Assembly (NCBI RefSeq): GCF_012932495.1
Contig: NZ_JABCNG010000002.1
Location: forward strand, 620,001-684,000
DNA: 64,000 nt
Direction of reading: 5' to 3'
Source: Novosphingobium sp. SG919
GTDB lineage: Bacteria > Pseudomonadota > Alphaproteobacteria > Sphingomonadales > Sphingomonadaceae
Below, one piece after another: positions 26,222 to 35,633 of the stretch. Below the pieces are notes generated by a model. It ran no database searches, was not told the origin of the DNA, and saw only the letters and a list, made by a program, of their open reading frames with translations. Position 1 is the first letter of the stretch. Every line of letters begins with the position of its first letter. Both the position numbers and the translations under genes were made by a program.

Positions 26222-27811
26222 GTGCGTGCCATGCATGGCACCGCCCAACCGGAAGCGATCGTTGTCGATGACCCATTCCTCCCTCGCCCGGCCCTGCCCA
26301 TGGGAGCGCCCATGCTAGTGCCCCGCCGGCGGGGCATTGCCGTGGCCAACGCCGAAAGCCGCGATGGAATCGTTCCTGCGGTCAGCATCTATGCCCCGGC
26401 GCATCGTCCGGGCGGACCACCCCAATCGACGGCAAGCTATCGCCTGGTCGCGCTGATCGTTGCCTGCGCGCTGTTCATGGAATTCGTCGACGCCACGGTG
26501 CTGGCAACCGCCCTGCCGACGATGGCGCGCGATTTCGGCGTGCGGCCGCCGGAAATGAGCATCGCGCTCACGTCCTACCTTCTGGCGCTGGCGGTGTTCA
26601 TTCCTGCTTCTGGCCTGCTGGCCGATCGGTTTGGTTCACGCACCGTGTTCCGCGCGGCGATCGGGCTGTTCATGGTGGGCAGCTTTGCCTGCGGGCAGGC
26701 GCCCAGCCTGGAATTCATGGTCCTGGCGCGCTTTGTCCAGGGAATGGGCGGGGCGATGATGATCCCGGTCGGCCGCCTCGTGCTGCTGCGCAGCGTGGCC
26801 AAGCACGACATGGTCAGTGCCATGTCGTGGCTTCTGGTGCCCGCGCTGATCGGGCCGGTGGTGGGACCGCCGCTGGGTGGGTTCATCGTCACCTATCTCG
26901 ACTGGCGCTGGATTTTCTACATCAACCTGCCGGTCGGCCTGCTCGGCCTGTGGCTGGTGGGGCGCTTCATTGCCAATTTCCGCGAGGACACCCCCGGCAC
27001 GATCGACTGGGCGGGCTTTGCCCTGAGCGGGGTTTCGCTGGGCTGTCTGCTGTTCGGCTTCGAAATGGCGAGCCGCGCCGGCAAGGGGCCGCTTGCGGCA
27101 GGGCTGCTGGTGGTGGGCGCAGTGGCCGGCGTGCTCTATGTGCGCCACGCCCGCGGGCGCGAAGGGGCGATCCTGGATCTCTCGTTGATGAAGGATCGCA
27201 CGTTCCGCCTCTCCGTCATCGCCGGCTCGGTCACGCGGATCACGCAAGGGGCGCAGCCGTTCCTGCTGCCTTTGATGATGCAGGTTGGGTTCGGCTTTTC
27301 GGCGGTGCACAGCGGCATGATCACGGTAGCCACCGCGATTGGCTCTTTGGCGATGAAAGGCGCCGCGCCGCGCGTGCTGCGCGCTTTCGGCTTTCGCCGC
27401 ACGCTGGTGTGGAACGGGGTGATCGGCACCGCCGGTTATGCCGTGTGCGGCCTGTTCGCGCCGGGCTGGCCGGTTTGGGCGATGTTTGCCGTGCTGGTGC
27501 TGTCGGGCTTTTTCATGTCGTTGCAGTTCACCGCCTACAACACCATTGCCTATGACGGCATATCGCCGCCGCAGATGAGCAGCGCGACGGCCTTCTATGC
27601 CACGTTCCAGCAATTGATGCTGTCGCTTGGCATCTGCATCGCGGCGGTGGCGCTGCACCTGGCGATGCTGCTGCGGGGCCACACGCGGCCGCTGCTCGAT
27701 GATTTTTCGGCTGCGTTCTGGGTGGTGACTGCCATCTCGCTGGGTGCCACGATCTGGAACCGCCGGTTTGCCACCAATGCGGGCGCGGAGATCAGCGGGC
27801 ATTCCGATTGA
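26222..27811 (+). CDS. MFS multidrug-efflux-type transporter (DHA2, EmrB/QacA-like)
   Basis: This protein of up to 529 residues has about 14 hydrophobic segments. The first helix motif (FMEFVDATVLATALPTMARDF) and the loop LADRFGSRTVFRAAI are diagnostic of DHA2 drug:proton antiporters, as is the motif C region (GPVVGPPLGGFIVTYLDWRWIF). No adjacent membrane-fusion or outer-membrane factor gene is present, so it would act alone or with distant partners. The start is uncertain: the first 70 residues are hydrophilic and poorly conserved in character, and later Met codons at 26300 and 26312 are alternatives. Confidence 0.85.
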   Translation: MRAMHGTAQPEAIVVDDPFLPRPALPMGAPMLVPRRRGIAVANAESRDGIVPAVSIYAPAHRPGGPPQSTASYRLVALIVACALFMEFVDATVLATALPTMARDFGVRPPEMSIALTSYLLALAVFIPASGLLADRFGSRTVFRAAIGLFMVGSFACGQAPSLEFMVLARFVQGMGGAMMIPVGRLVLLRSVAKHDMVSAMSWLLVPALIGPVVGPPLGGFIVTYLDWRWIFYINLPVGLLGLWLVGRFIANFREDTPGTIDWAGFALSGVSLGCLLFGFEMASRAGKGPLAAGLLVVGAVAGVLYVRHARGREGAILDLSLMKDRTFRLSVIAGSVTRITQGAQPFLLPLMMQVGFGFSAVHSGMITVATAIGSLAMKGAAPRVLRAFGFRRTLVWNGVIGTAGYAVCGLFAPGWPVWAMFAVLVLSGFFMSLQFTAYNTIAYDGISPPQMSSATAFYATFQQLMLSLGICIAAVALHLAMLLRGHTRPLLDDFSAAFWVVTAISLGATIWNRRFATNAGAEISGHSD

Positions 27812-27972
27812 CGCACCGCAACAGGGGCTGTTAAAGGCGCGGGCATTCGCATGGACCCGGTGCAATTCCGGGTGGCTATTCCGGCCGCCGATCCGCCGGA
27901 CAACGCACTTCGCAGACCTCGAGATCGCCGCCCGGATGGGCAGGCTGCTCTGCGATTTTCGCGGATTTTTCT

Positions 27973-29478
27973 ATGTTGTCATTGTTTTCCCAAGAATATC
28001 GCGCGTCGTGGTTTCGCGGCGTGGGCGCGGCACGGTGCGATGTGCTGGCCGGCATGGTCGGCACGTTTGCGCTGATCCCCGAAGTCATTGCTTTTTCCTT
28101 TGTCGCCGGGGTCGATCCACAGGTGGGGCTCTATGCCTCTTTCGTGATCGGCATCGTCATTGCCTTTGCCGGCGGCCGGCCGGCGATGATTTCGGGCGCG
28201 GCCGGTTCGGTGGCGCTGGTGGTGGGCGCGCTGGTCCAGGCGCACGGGCTGGCCTATCTGCTGGCGGCCACGGTGCTGGCCGGGGCATTCCAGATCGTGT
28301 TCGGCCTGCTCAAGCTGGACGTGCTGTTGCGCTATGTCTCGCGCTCGGTGCGCACGGGGTTCGTCAATGCCCTGGCGATCCTGATCTTTTCGGCACAGGT
28401 GCCGCAGATGGTGGGCGTGGATTGGCACACCTGGGCACTGATCGCGGCGGGCCTGGCGATCATCTATCTGCTGCCCCGGTTGACCCGCGCCGTGCCATCG
28501 CCACTGGTGTGCATCGTGGTGCTGACCGCCATCACCATGGCCGTGCCGATGCCGGTCCATACCATTGCCGATCTGGGCCGGCTGCCTGACGGCCTGCCCC
28601 ATCTGGCGCTGCCGGATGTGCCGTTCAGCCTGGCAACGCTGCGGATCGTGTTTCCTTATGCCCTGGCCATGGCCGCCGTGGGCCTGCTGGAATCGATGAT
28701 GACCGCCACCGTGGTGGACGATCTGACCGAAACGGCGAGTTCCAAGGCCCGTGAATGCACCGGGCTGGGCGTCGCTAACATGGCGGCCGGCCTGTTTGGC
28801 GGGATCGCCGGTTGCGGCATGATCGGCCAGACGGTGGGCAATGTGCGCTATGGCGGGCGGGGGCGCCTTTCCACGCTGACGGCAGGTGTGTTCCTGCTGG
28901 TGGTGTTGGTGCCGTTGCGGCCCTGGGTGGCGCAAGTGCCGGTGGCCGCACTGGTGGCGATCATGATCATGGTGTCGGTCTCCACCTTCTCGTGGGGATC
29001 GCTGGCCGATCTGGTGCGCCATCCCAAGGTTTCCAGCGTGGTCATGCTGGCAACCGTGGCCGTCACGGTGGCCACGCACGATCTGGCCGCCGGCGTGGTG
29101 GTGGGCGTGCTGCTGAGCGGCGTGTTCTTTGCCTTCAAGGTCACGCGATTGATGGATGTGAGCGTGGGCCACGATCCCGGCAGCGACACGCGTATCTACA
29201 CCGTTTCGGGCCAGGTGTTCTTTGCCAGCGCGGATGTCTTTGCCCAGCGTTTCGATCTGCGGGAAACTGCGCCGCACGTGCGCATCGACCTGACGCGCGC
29301 GCATTTGTGGGACGTGACGGCAGTGGCCGCGCTGGAAGACGTGGTGGCCCGGCTGCGCCGCCATGACACGGCGGTGACCGTGGTGGGCCTGAACCAGGCC
29401 AGCGCCAGCCTGGTTGACCGCCATGCCCCGCGCGTGCGGGAGGGCGCTGGCCTGGCCCCCGCTCTGGACCCCGCCTGA
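27973..29478 (+). CDS. SulP-family anion transporter with STAS domain
   Basis: The protein has 501 residues. The transmembrane domain has the SulP entry motif (DVLAGMVGTFALIPEVIAFSFVAGVDPQVGLYA) and the sequence FAGGRPAMISGAAGSVALV that lines the anion site. A middle segment (ESMMTATVVDDLTETASSKARECTGLGVANM) is typical of SulP. From about residue 395 a STAS domain follows (SGQVFFASADVFAQRF, HVRIDLTRAHLWDVTAVAALE). Members move sulfate, bicarbonate or dicarboxylates; this branch lacks a clear substrate assignment. It is flanked by unrelated genes and probably transcribed alone. Confidence 0.9.
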   Translation: MLSLFSQEYRASWFRGVGAARCDVLAGMVGTFALIPEVIAFSFVAGVDPQVGLYASFVIGIVIAFAGGRPAMISGAAGSVALVVGALVQAHGLAYLLAATVLAGAFQIVFGLLKLDVLLRYVSRSVRTGFVNALAILIFSAQVPQMVGVDWHTWALIAAGLAIIYLLPRLTRAVPSPLVCIVVLTAITMAVPMPVHTIADLGRLPDGLPHLALPDVPFSLATLRIVFPYALAMAAVGLLESMMTATVVDDLTETASSKARECTGLGVANMAAGLFGGIAGCGMIGQTVGNVRYGGRGRLSTLTAGVFLLVVLVPLRPWVAQVPVAALVAIMIMVSVSTFSWGSLADLVRHPKVSSVVMLATVAVTVATHDLAAGVVVGVLLSGVFFAFKVTRLMDVSVGHDPGSDTRIYTVSGQVFFASADVFAQRFDLRETAPHVRIDLTRAHLWDVTAVAALEDVVARLRRHDTAVTVVGLNQASASLVDRHAPRVREGAGLAPALDPA

Positions 29479-29556
29479 TCTCCAAGCTGGACGCTGCCCC
29501 TTGGCCTGGGCCGCGCAAAGTGCGAGTCTTGAAGGATCAAACGGGGTAACAAGGCC

Positions 29557-31230
29557 ATGGTCACGCGTCGCGCTTTCGTGTCGGGTTCGCTCAATGCCGT
29601 GGCCGCATCGGCGCTGCCGGTGCGCGCCATGGCGGCGGGGCAAGGCCGGGTGGAGGTGGCCTATGTCAACGCCGCCGTCTGGACCGGGGCGGGGCCGGAG
29701 GTGCGCAGCGATGCCATCGGCGTGGCCGGCGGCCATGTGGTGGCGATCGGGCGCGAGGCGGTGCGCGCGCGATCCGGCCCGCGCACCCGCGTGGTCGATC
29801 TGCAAGGCGCCTTCGTCACGCCCGGGCTGGTCGATTGCCACACACATTTCACCATCGGTTCGCTGGCGCTGACCCAGCCATCGCTGCGCGATGCGGCCAA
29901 CCCTGATGAATTCGTGGCGCAGATCGCCAAGGCGGCGCGTGCGCTGCCCAAAGGCGAATGGCTGGAAGGCGGCAACTGGGACCAGGATCGCTGGGGCGGC
30001 ACGCTGCCCACGCGGCAATGGATCGACGCCGTGACCCCCGATACGCCGGTGGCGGTGATCCGCTATGACCTGCACATGATCTTGTGCAATTCGCTGGCGC
30101 TCAAGCTGGCGGGGATCGATCGCAACACGCCCGATGTGCCGGGCGGGGTGATCGTGCGCGATGCGCAAGGGGAGCCGACCGGGATCGTCAAGGACGCGGC
30201 CAAGGATCTGGTGCTGCGCGCCATCGCCCAGCCCAGCCCGGCGCGGCTGGATGCGGCGGTGCGCGCCGGGATCGCCCTGGGCCTCAGCAAGGGCGTGACC
30301 GAAGTGCACGTGCCCGATCTGGATTGGTCGACGTATGAAATCACCCACCGTTTGCGCCAGCAGGGCGAGACGGGGATGCGGTTCTACCAGTTCACCCCGC
30401 TCAAGGACTGGGAGCGCATGGCCCGGATCGTGGCCGAGGAAGGGCACGGCGACGACTGGGTGCGCTGGGGCGCGTGCAAGGTGGTGTTCGATGGCTCGCT
30501 GGGGTCGCGCACCGCGCTGATGTATCTGCCTTATCAGGATGAATCCGGCGCGCACGGCATCGTGGTGACCGATCCCAAGGATCTCAAGGCCTGGATTGCC
30601 GGGGCCGACAAGGCCGGCCTGCAGGTGACCGCCCATGCCATAGGCGACGAAGCCAACGACATCGTGCTCGATACCATGGCGGCGGTGACCAAGGCCAATG
30701 GCGCGCGCGACCGGCGCTTTCGCATCGAGCATGCCCAGCATTTACGCGAGGAAGCGATTCCGCGCTTTGCCCGCCAGGGGGTGATCGCCTCGATGCAGCC
30801 CTATCACGCCATCGACGATGGCCGCTGGGCGGTTCGGCGGATCGGGCCGGAGCGGCTGCGCACCAGCTTTGCCGTGGGATCGATGGTGCGCAGCGGCGCG
30901 CATGTCTGCTTCGGGTCGGACTGGCCGGTGGCGCCGCTCGATCCGCTGACCGGCATCTATGCCGCGGTGATGCGCGAGACGATCGACGGCAAGAACCCCA
31001 AGGGCTGGTATCCCGAGCAGCGGATCACCATGGCCCAGGCGCTGCGCGGCTATACCCGCGAGGCCGCCTATGCCGGCAAGGTAGAGCACCTGCGCGGCGC
31101 GATCATGCCCGGCATGCAGGCCGATTTCGCGGTGTTCGACCGCGACCTGTTCCGCATCGATCCCGAAACGATCGAGCAGGCCAAGGTGATCCGCACCGTG
31201 GTGGGCGGGGTGGAGCGCTTTACCGCCTGA
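29557..31230 (+). CDS. Exported amidohydrolase family 3 (YtcJ-like) enzyme
   Basis: The protein has 557 residues. A twin-arginine type leader (VTRRAFVSGSLNAVAASAL) precedes a metal-dependent amidohydrolase domain. Metal ligands are seen in LVDCHTHF, then VTAHAIGDEAN, RIEHAQHL and CFGSDWPVAPLDPL. The segment WLEGGNWDQDRW is typical of the YtcJ/AepA group. These enzymes hydrolyse N-acyl or cyclic amide bonds; the substrate is not known. The gene converges on a small minus-strand gene and the two overlap by 11 bases at their stops. Confidence 0.87.
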   Translation: MVTRRAFVSGSLNAVAASALPVRAMAAGQGRVEVAYVNAAVWTGAGPEVRSDAIGVAGGHVVAIGREAVRARSGPRTRVVDLQGAFVTPGLVDCHTHFTIGSLALTQPSLRDAANPDEFVAQIAKAARALPKGEWLEGGNWDQDRWGGTLPTRQWIDAVTPDTPVAVIRYDLHMILCNSLALKLAGIDRNTPDVPGGVIVRDAQGEPTGIVKDAAKDLVLRAIAQPSPARLDAAVRAGIALGLSKGVTEVHVPDLDWSTYEITHRLRQQGETGMRFYQFTPLKDWERMARIVAEEGHGDDWVRWGACKVVFDGSLGSRTALMYLPYQDESGAHGIVVTDPKDLKAWIAGADKAGLQVTAHAIGDEANDIVLDTMAAVTKANGARDRRFRIEHAQHLREEAIPRFARQGVIASMQPYHAIDDGRWAVRRIGPERLRTSFAVGSMVRSGAHVCFGSDWPVAPLDPLTGIYAAVMRETIDGKNPKGWYPEQRITMAQALRGYTREAAYAGKVEHLRGAIMPGMQADFAVFDRDLFRIDPETIEQAKVIRTVVGGVERFTA

Positions 31231-31396
31231 TCGGCCCGCCACGGCGCAGCGCCCAGGCGATGGGCGCCACGCTGGCGGTGAGACCGAGCGCGGCGGCAAG
31301 GTCTTCCCAACCATCGCCCGCCAACCCGGCGATCATGCCCGCCAGCGAAACCACGGCGATGATCGCCACCGGCCACAAGGGATGCGTCTGCTTCAT
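31220..31396 (-). CDS. Small membrane protein (58 residues) coupled to the PepSY gene
   Basis: The product has 58 residues, with one or two hydrophobic segments (WPVAIIAVVSLAGMIAGLAGDG and LGLTASVAPIAWAL) and a short Arg-rich tail. The ATG at 31396 overlaps the preceding PepSY stop as ATGA, which supports real translation. I cannot name a family. Its fixed place after a PepSY membrane protein suggests a small accessory subunit. It is easily missed because it is short and overlaps the convergent gene at its 3' end. Confidence 0.65.
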   Translation of the reverse strand: MKQTHPLWPVAIIAVVSLAGMIAGLAGDGWEDLAAALGLTASVAPIAWALRRGGPIRR

Positions 31397-32499
31397 GCGG
31401 CGCGGGCCTTGCGGGCCGGGCGCGGCTTGCCCAGCCACAGGTAAAGCCCGCTGCCCAGCACCACGATGCTGACCAGATCGAGCAGCGCCCAGAGGAATTT
31501 CATCGCCAGCCCCCCGTAATCGCCAAAGTGCAGCGGTTGCGCCAGCAGCAGGCCTTTCATGTACCACGGCATCGGTGCCACGCCATCGACCTGGCCGGTG
31601 CGCGCATCGACCATCACCGGGGTGAGCAGCTTGGCGGTGAGCGGGGTGGCGCCCTTGAGATAGACCGCGATGTGATCGTGGCTGCTGAACGCGGCGCCGG
31701 GAAAGGCTACGAACTGAACGCTCATGCCCGGCACGGCGGCCTGTGCGTTGCGCAGCGCCAGCGCGGCAATGCCGGGGCGATAGGGCACGATCGGCCCGCT
31801 GCTGTCATGCGCCAGGCGGGCCAGGGCATCGCCCCGCCACCATGCGGTGATCGGATCGGCCAGGGTGTTGATCGTGCCGGTCAAGCCCACGACCATGGCC
31901 CAGGCGAGCGTGACGCCGCCGATCACGTTGTGCCAATCGAGCCAGCGCAGGCGGTTGGACTTGCCCCGGCGCACCGTGGCAAAGCCGGGCTTGCGCGCGA
32001 AGGGGGCATAGAGGACCACGCCCGAAACCAGCGCCACGGCAAAGCACAGGCCCATCGCGCCCAGGAAATACTCGCCCACTTTGCCCAGCAGCAGATCCTT
32101 GTGCAGATCGAGCACGGTATCCATCACGCCATGGCCGGGCGCATCGCCCTGGGGCGGCGCGGCGGTGCGCAAGTCCACGGGATTGAACCGCATCGCCGCC
32201 TCGGGCGCATCGCCGGTGGGGCCGGTGGTGAGGTTGATCACCGGGCGGTCTTCATCGAAGCTGAGGTAGATCGGCACGCTGCCGGGATTGCGCGCGAGCG
32301 CCGTGGCCATGGCATGGTCCACCGGCAGCAGTTCTTGCGCGCGCCAGCGTTGCGGCTGGCTGGGCTTGGCCAGGCCGTCGATCTCGTCATGGAACACCAG
32401 CGGCAGGCCGGTGAGCGCCAGGATCAGCAGGAACAGGGTGCAGGTCAGGCTCGACCAAGTGTGAACCTTGCTCCACGCGCGCAGGGTGGCGGGCTTCAT
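31393..32499 (-). CDS. PepSY-associated transmembrane protein (putative ferric-siderophore reductase type)
   Basis: The protein has 368 residues from the ATG at 32499, which overlaps the upstream stop as ATGA. It starts with a membrane helix (VHTWSSLTCTLFLLILALTGLPLVFHDEI) and has further helices near 140, 190 and 340, between which lie PepSY-type periplasmic regions. Histidines at helix edges (VHTW, LHK, DWHNVIGGV) resemble the haem-binding pattern proposed for PepSY_TM reductases that act with TonB receptors. Here it follows a TonB receptor and a propeller/amidohydrolase in one operon. Its role in reduction is inferred from family context only. Confidence 0.82.
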   Translation of the reverse strand: MKPATLRAWSKVHTWSSLTCTLFLLILALTGLPLVFHDEIDGLAKPSQPQRWRAQELLPVDHAMATALARNPGSVPIYLSFDEDRPVINLTTGPTGDAPEAAMRFNPVDLRTAAPPQGDAPGHGVMDTVLDLHKDLLLGKVGEYFLGAMGLCFAVALVSGVVLYAPFARKPGFATVRRGKSNRLRWLDWHNVIGGVTLAWAMVVGLTGTINTLADPITAWWRGDALARLAHDSSGPIVPYRPGIAALALRNAQAAVPGMSVQFVAFPGAAFSSHDHIAVYLKGATPLTAKLLTPVMVDARTGQVDGVAPMPWYMKGLLLAQPLHFGDYGGLAMKFLWALLDLVSIVVLGSGLYLWLGKPRPARKARAA

Positions 32500-35400
32500 G
32501 GCGCGGCGTCCTGCCACCAGGGCGCCACGGGTGCCTGGCCATCACGGGCCAGGGTCTGCCCATCGAATGCCACGCCGCCGCGCATGACCAGGGCGATGGC
32601 GCGGGCATTGGCGATATCGGCGCGGGGATCGGCATCCAGCACGACGAGGTCGGCGAGTTTACCCGGCGTGATGCTGCCCAGGTCATCCGGGCGGCCGATG
32701 ATGCGGGCGTTGTCGATCGTGGCCATTTCCAGTGCCTCTTGCGGGGTGGCGCCGCCGGCCACGAAGGCGCCCATTTCCCAGTGCACGCCCAGGCCCTGCA
32801 TTTCCCCATGGCTGCCCACGCCCACCAGGCCGCCGGCGCGGCGCAGGCGCATGGCATCGCGGGCAAAGCGGGACCAGGTCTGCCAGGGCGCGGCCGTCCA
32901 GTGCCGGTCGCGCAGCTTGGCCGCCAGCACGAACGGCGGGGTGAAGCGGGTGAGCCGCCCATCGTCTTGCGGCGCGTGGTTCTCGATTTCGTCGAACAGC
33001 AGGGGCGCGCCGCCATAAAGCACGGTGATCGTGGGCGTATAGGCAATCTGGCTGGCCACGAACAGGCGGATCACGTCATCGTGGATCGGCGTGATCGGCA
33101 GGTTGTGTTCGTTGCCGGAAAAGCCATCGATCGCGTGGGTCAGTTCCAGCACATAGTCGGCCGCGCCTTCGGTGGTGGGCATCATGCCCAACTTGCGCGC
33201 GGCATTGGCCATGTCTTGCCGCGCGGCGCGGTCTCCCACCATGTAGCTCTTGATGTTGCGCGTGCGATAGGCATCGCGATAGCGGGTGAGCACGTCCTGC
33301 GCCACGGCTTGCGACGTAATCGCGCTGTTGACGAAGACGCCCGGCCCGGTGCTGAACAGGCGCGGCCCGGCCGAAAGCCCGGCATCCATGCGATCGGCAT
33401 AGGCAAAGATATCGGGCGTGAACGGCTGCACTTCCAGAACGGAGGTGACGCCATAGGCCAGCAGCGCGGGAAATTCCCAATGCGTGCCATCGTGGATGGT
33501 GCGCGGAATGGGAAAGAAATGCGCGTGGGCATCGATCAGGCCCGGGATGATGAACTTGCCAGCCAGATCGCGCATCTGCGCGCCGGCGGGCAGCGGCACA
33601 GTGCCGCGCGGGCCGATTGCGGCGATGCGGTTCCCGACCACCACCACATCGGCATCGGCGATCACCGCGCCATGGTCCATGGTCAGCACCGTGGCCCCGC
33701 GCAGCACTTGCGGCGCGGATGGCAGCGCGCGCGGCACCTGCACCGAAAGATCGCGCGGGGCGGCGGCGCTTTCAGGGTCGGCTGCGGCAAGGGCGGCGGC
33801 ATTGGCGTGGCGCCAGAACGGGCCGGTGGTCCATGACAGGCCATCGCCATCCCAGCGCATGGTGTCGGCGCCGATGCGGGTGATCTGGCGCTGCGCGGTG
33901 GCGGCATCAGCCAGGTTCACCGGCTGGTCCGTGGCGGGCAGGGGCAGCACGTGCAATTCGAACGCGGTGCGCGCAGCCAGCCAGCGGCCATCGGGCGAGA
34001 GGCGCAGCTCATCGACCGGGCGCGGTTCCTTGACATATTGCCCGGCCGCACGCGCCACGATGCGGGCGCGCGGGCGCACAGTGCCATCCGCTTCGATCCG
34101 GGCGAGGGCGCCGCCGCTGTTCACATACCAGGCGCCATCATCGGTCTGCTGCAAATGCTTGAGGCCGGCGCCATGCGCCATAACACGCGGCGCGCTGCCA
34201 TCTTGGCCCAGCGCCACCACATCCACCGGCCAGGCGGGATCGAGTTCGTTTTCCGCGTGCAGCCGGTCGAACTGCGCGGCGCGCAGGGCCACCACGCCGC
34301 TGCCGTCGCGGCTCCAGCGCGGCTCAGACCAATAGGCGCCCTGCGGCCCGAGCGGGCGCGGCGCGCCGCCCTTGGCCGCAATGGTCCACACGCCGCCGCC
34401 GGTTTCCGCGCTCCACCGCACGAAAGCCAGGGTCTGCCCATCGGGGGACCAGGCCGGCTGGAACGCATTGCCGGCAAACAGCGCGCGCGGCGCACCCCCG
34501 GCGCGGTCGGCCAGATAGAGCGTGCCCAGCGCGGTGAACGCAATGGTCTTGCCATCGGGAGACAGCGCCGCGCCTTCGGCCAGGTGGCTGCGTACCGTGG
34601 GGCCGTCTTCCACGCGCTGGCGCACGCGGCTTTGCGGGGCCAACGTCAGCTTGACCGGCGCGGTGAACGGGATCGGCGTCTGCGCCCCGCTGGCCAGGTC
34701 GATCCGCACGAAGCCGCCGTCCTTGGCCAGGATCAGCGCGCGGCCATCGGGGGTAAAGCGATAGCCAGGGGTGAGATCGTAGTAATAGCCGCCTTCCTGG
34801 CCATCGTGATCGATCGGCCAGGCAATCCAGCGGTCCTCTCCCGTGGCAAGGTTGCGCAGGCGCAGGCCGGTTTCGCTGCTGGCGGAGGTGGTGCCATCGC
34901 GCCGCGCGGCATAGGCCAGCAATTTGCCGTCGGGCGAAAGCACCGGGCGCATGCCGCCCGGCACCACGGTTTCCACCGTGCTGGTCGCCAGGTCCTGCCG
35001 CACGATGGACCAGGTGGGCGGGTCTTTCTCGGTCCAGGTGTGGCCGCGCTTGGTGGCATACCACACGGCCTTGCCATCGGGCGAGGGCGCCGCGCCCAGG
35101 GCGTTGACGCGATCGTCCCAGCCTTCGTTGCCGGTGGGCTGCGCTTTTACCAGCACTTGCGCCGCGCCGCCATCGAGGGGCACGCGCCACAGCTCGAACG
35201 CCAGAATGGAATGCACCGCGCGACTGATATAAACGCTGCGGCCATCGGGCGCCCAGGCGGGCGAGGTCATCAGCACGAGCGATCCCTCGTGCGTCAATTG
35301 GCGCGCGCCACTGCCGTCTGCGCGCGCGATCCACAGGTTGGTCACGCCCGAACGATCAGACAGGAACGCCACCCATTGCCCATCGGGCGAGGGCACCGGA

Positions 35401-35633
35401 TTGCGTTCGAACGCGGTGCCGGTCAGCACGGCTTGCGCCGCGCCGCCGGCCGCCGGCATCCGGTAGATGTCACCCAGCAAGTCGAACCACAGCCAGGCGC
35501 CGTCGGGCGAAAGCGCTGGCTGCGCCCAGGTGGCTTCATGGGCCTGATAGGCCAGTTGCCGGGGCTGCTCAGCCTGAGCAGCCCCATGGACAAGCGCCAG
35601 TATCAGGCCAAGTACGGGCGCGGCCTGGCGCAT
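32496..35633 (-). CDS. Exported beta-propeller/amidohydrolase fusion (1045 residues)
   Basis: A signal peptide (MRQAAPVLG to AQAE) leads into a TolB/WD40-like propeller made of repeated SPDG blades (about 30-680: ALSPDGAWLWFDL, VPSPDGQWVAFLSD, VLSPDGKLLAYAA and others). A C-terminal imidazolonepropionase-type amidohydrolase follows, with the metal motif LIDAHAHFFP, late residues GSHGEMQGLGVHWE and the closing strand GSITPGKLADLVVLDADP. Such fusions are exported hydrolases of peptides or cyclic amides. The ATG at 35633 overlaps the last base of the TonB receptor stop (TGATG), and its own stop overlaps the PepSY start, so all are translationally coupled. Confidence 0.9.
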   Translation of the reverse strand: MRQAAPVLGLILALVHGAAQAEQPRQLAYQAHEATWAQPALSPDGAWLWFDLLGDIYRMPAAGGAAQAVLTGTAFERNPVPSPDGQWVAFLSDRSGVTNLWIARADGSGARQLTHEGSLVLMTSPAWAPDGRSVYISRAVHSILAFELWRVPLDGGAAQVLVKAQPTGNEGWDDRVNALGAAPSPDGKAVWYATKRGHTWTEKDPPTWSIVRQDLATSTVETVVPGGMRPVLSPDGKLLAYAARRDGTTSASSETGLRLRNLATGEDRWIAWPIDHDGQEGGYYYDLTPGYRFTPDGRALILAKDGGFVRIDLASGAQTPIPFTAPVKLTLAPQSRVRQRVEDGPTVRSHLAEGAALSPDGKTIAFTALGTLYLADRAGGAPRALFAGNAFQPAWSPDGQTLAFVRWSAETGGGVWTIAAKGGAPRPLGPQGAYWSEPRWSRDGSGVVALRAAQFDRLHAENELDPAWPVDVVALGQDGSAPRVMAHGAGLKHLQQTDDGAWYVNSGGALARIEADGTVRPRARIVARAAGQYVKEPRPVDELRLSPDGRWLAARTAFELHVLPLPATDQPVNLADAATAQRQITRIGADTMRWDGDGLSWTTGPFWRHANAAALAAADPESAAAPRDLSVQVPRALPSAPQVLRGATVLTMDHGAVIADADVVVVGNRIAAIGPRGTVPLPAGAQMRDLAGKFIIPGLIDAHAHFFPIPRTIHDGTHWEFPALLAYGVTSVLEVQPFTPDIFAYADRMDAGLSAGPRLFSTGPGVFVNSAITSQAVAQDVLTRYRDAYRTRNIKSYMVGDRAARQDMANAARKLGMMPTTEGAADYVLELTHAIDGFSGNEHNLPITPIHDDVIRLFVASQIAYTPTITVLYGGAPLLFDEIENHAPQDDGRLTRFTPPFVLAAKLRDRHWTAAPWQTWSRFARDAMRLRRAGGLVGVGSHGEMQGLGVHWEMGAFVAGGATPQEALEMATIDNARIIGRPDDLGSITPGKLADLVVLDADPRADIANARAIALVMRGGVAFDGQTLARDGQAPVAPWWQDAAP

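Noticed and set aside
27820..27832. AACAG-GGG-CTGTT hairpin after the DHA2 transporter gene
   Set aside because: A 5-bp stem with no T tract is too weak to call a terminator.
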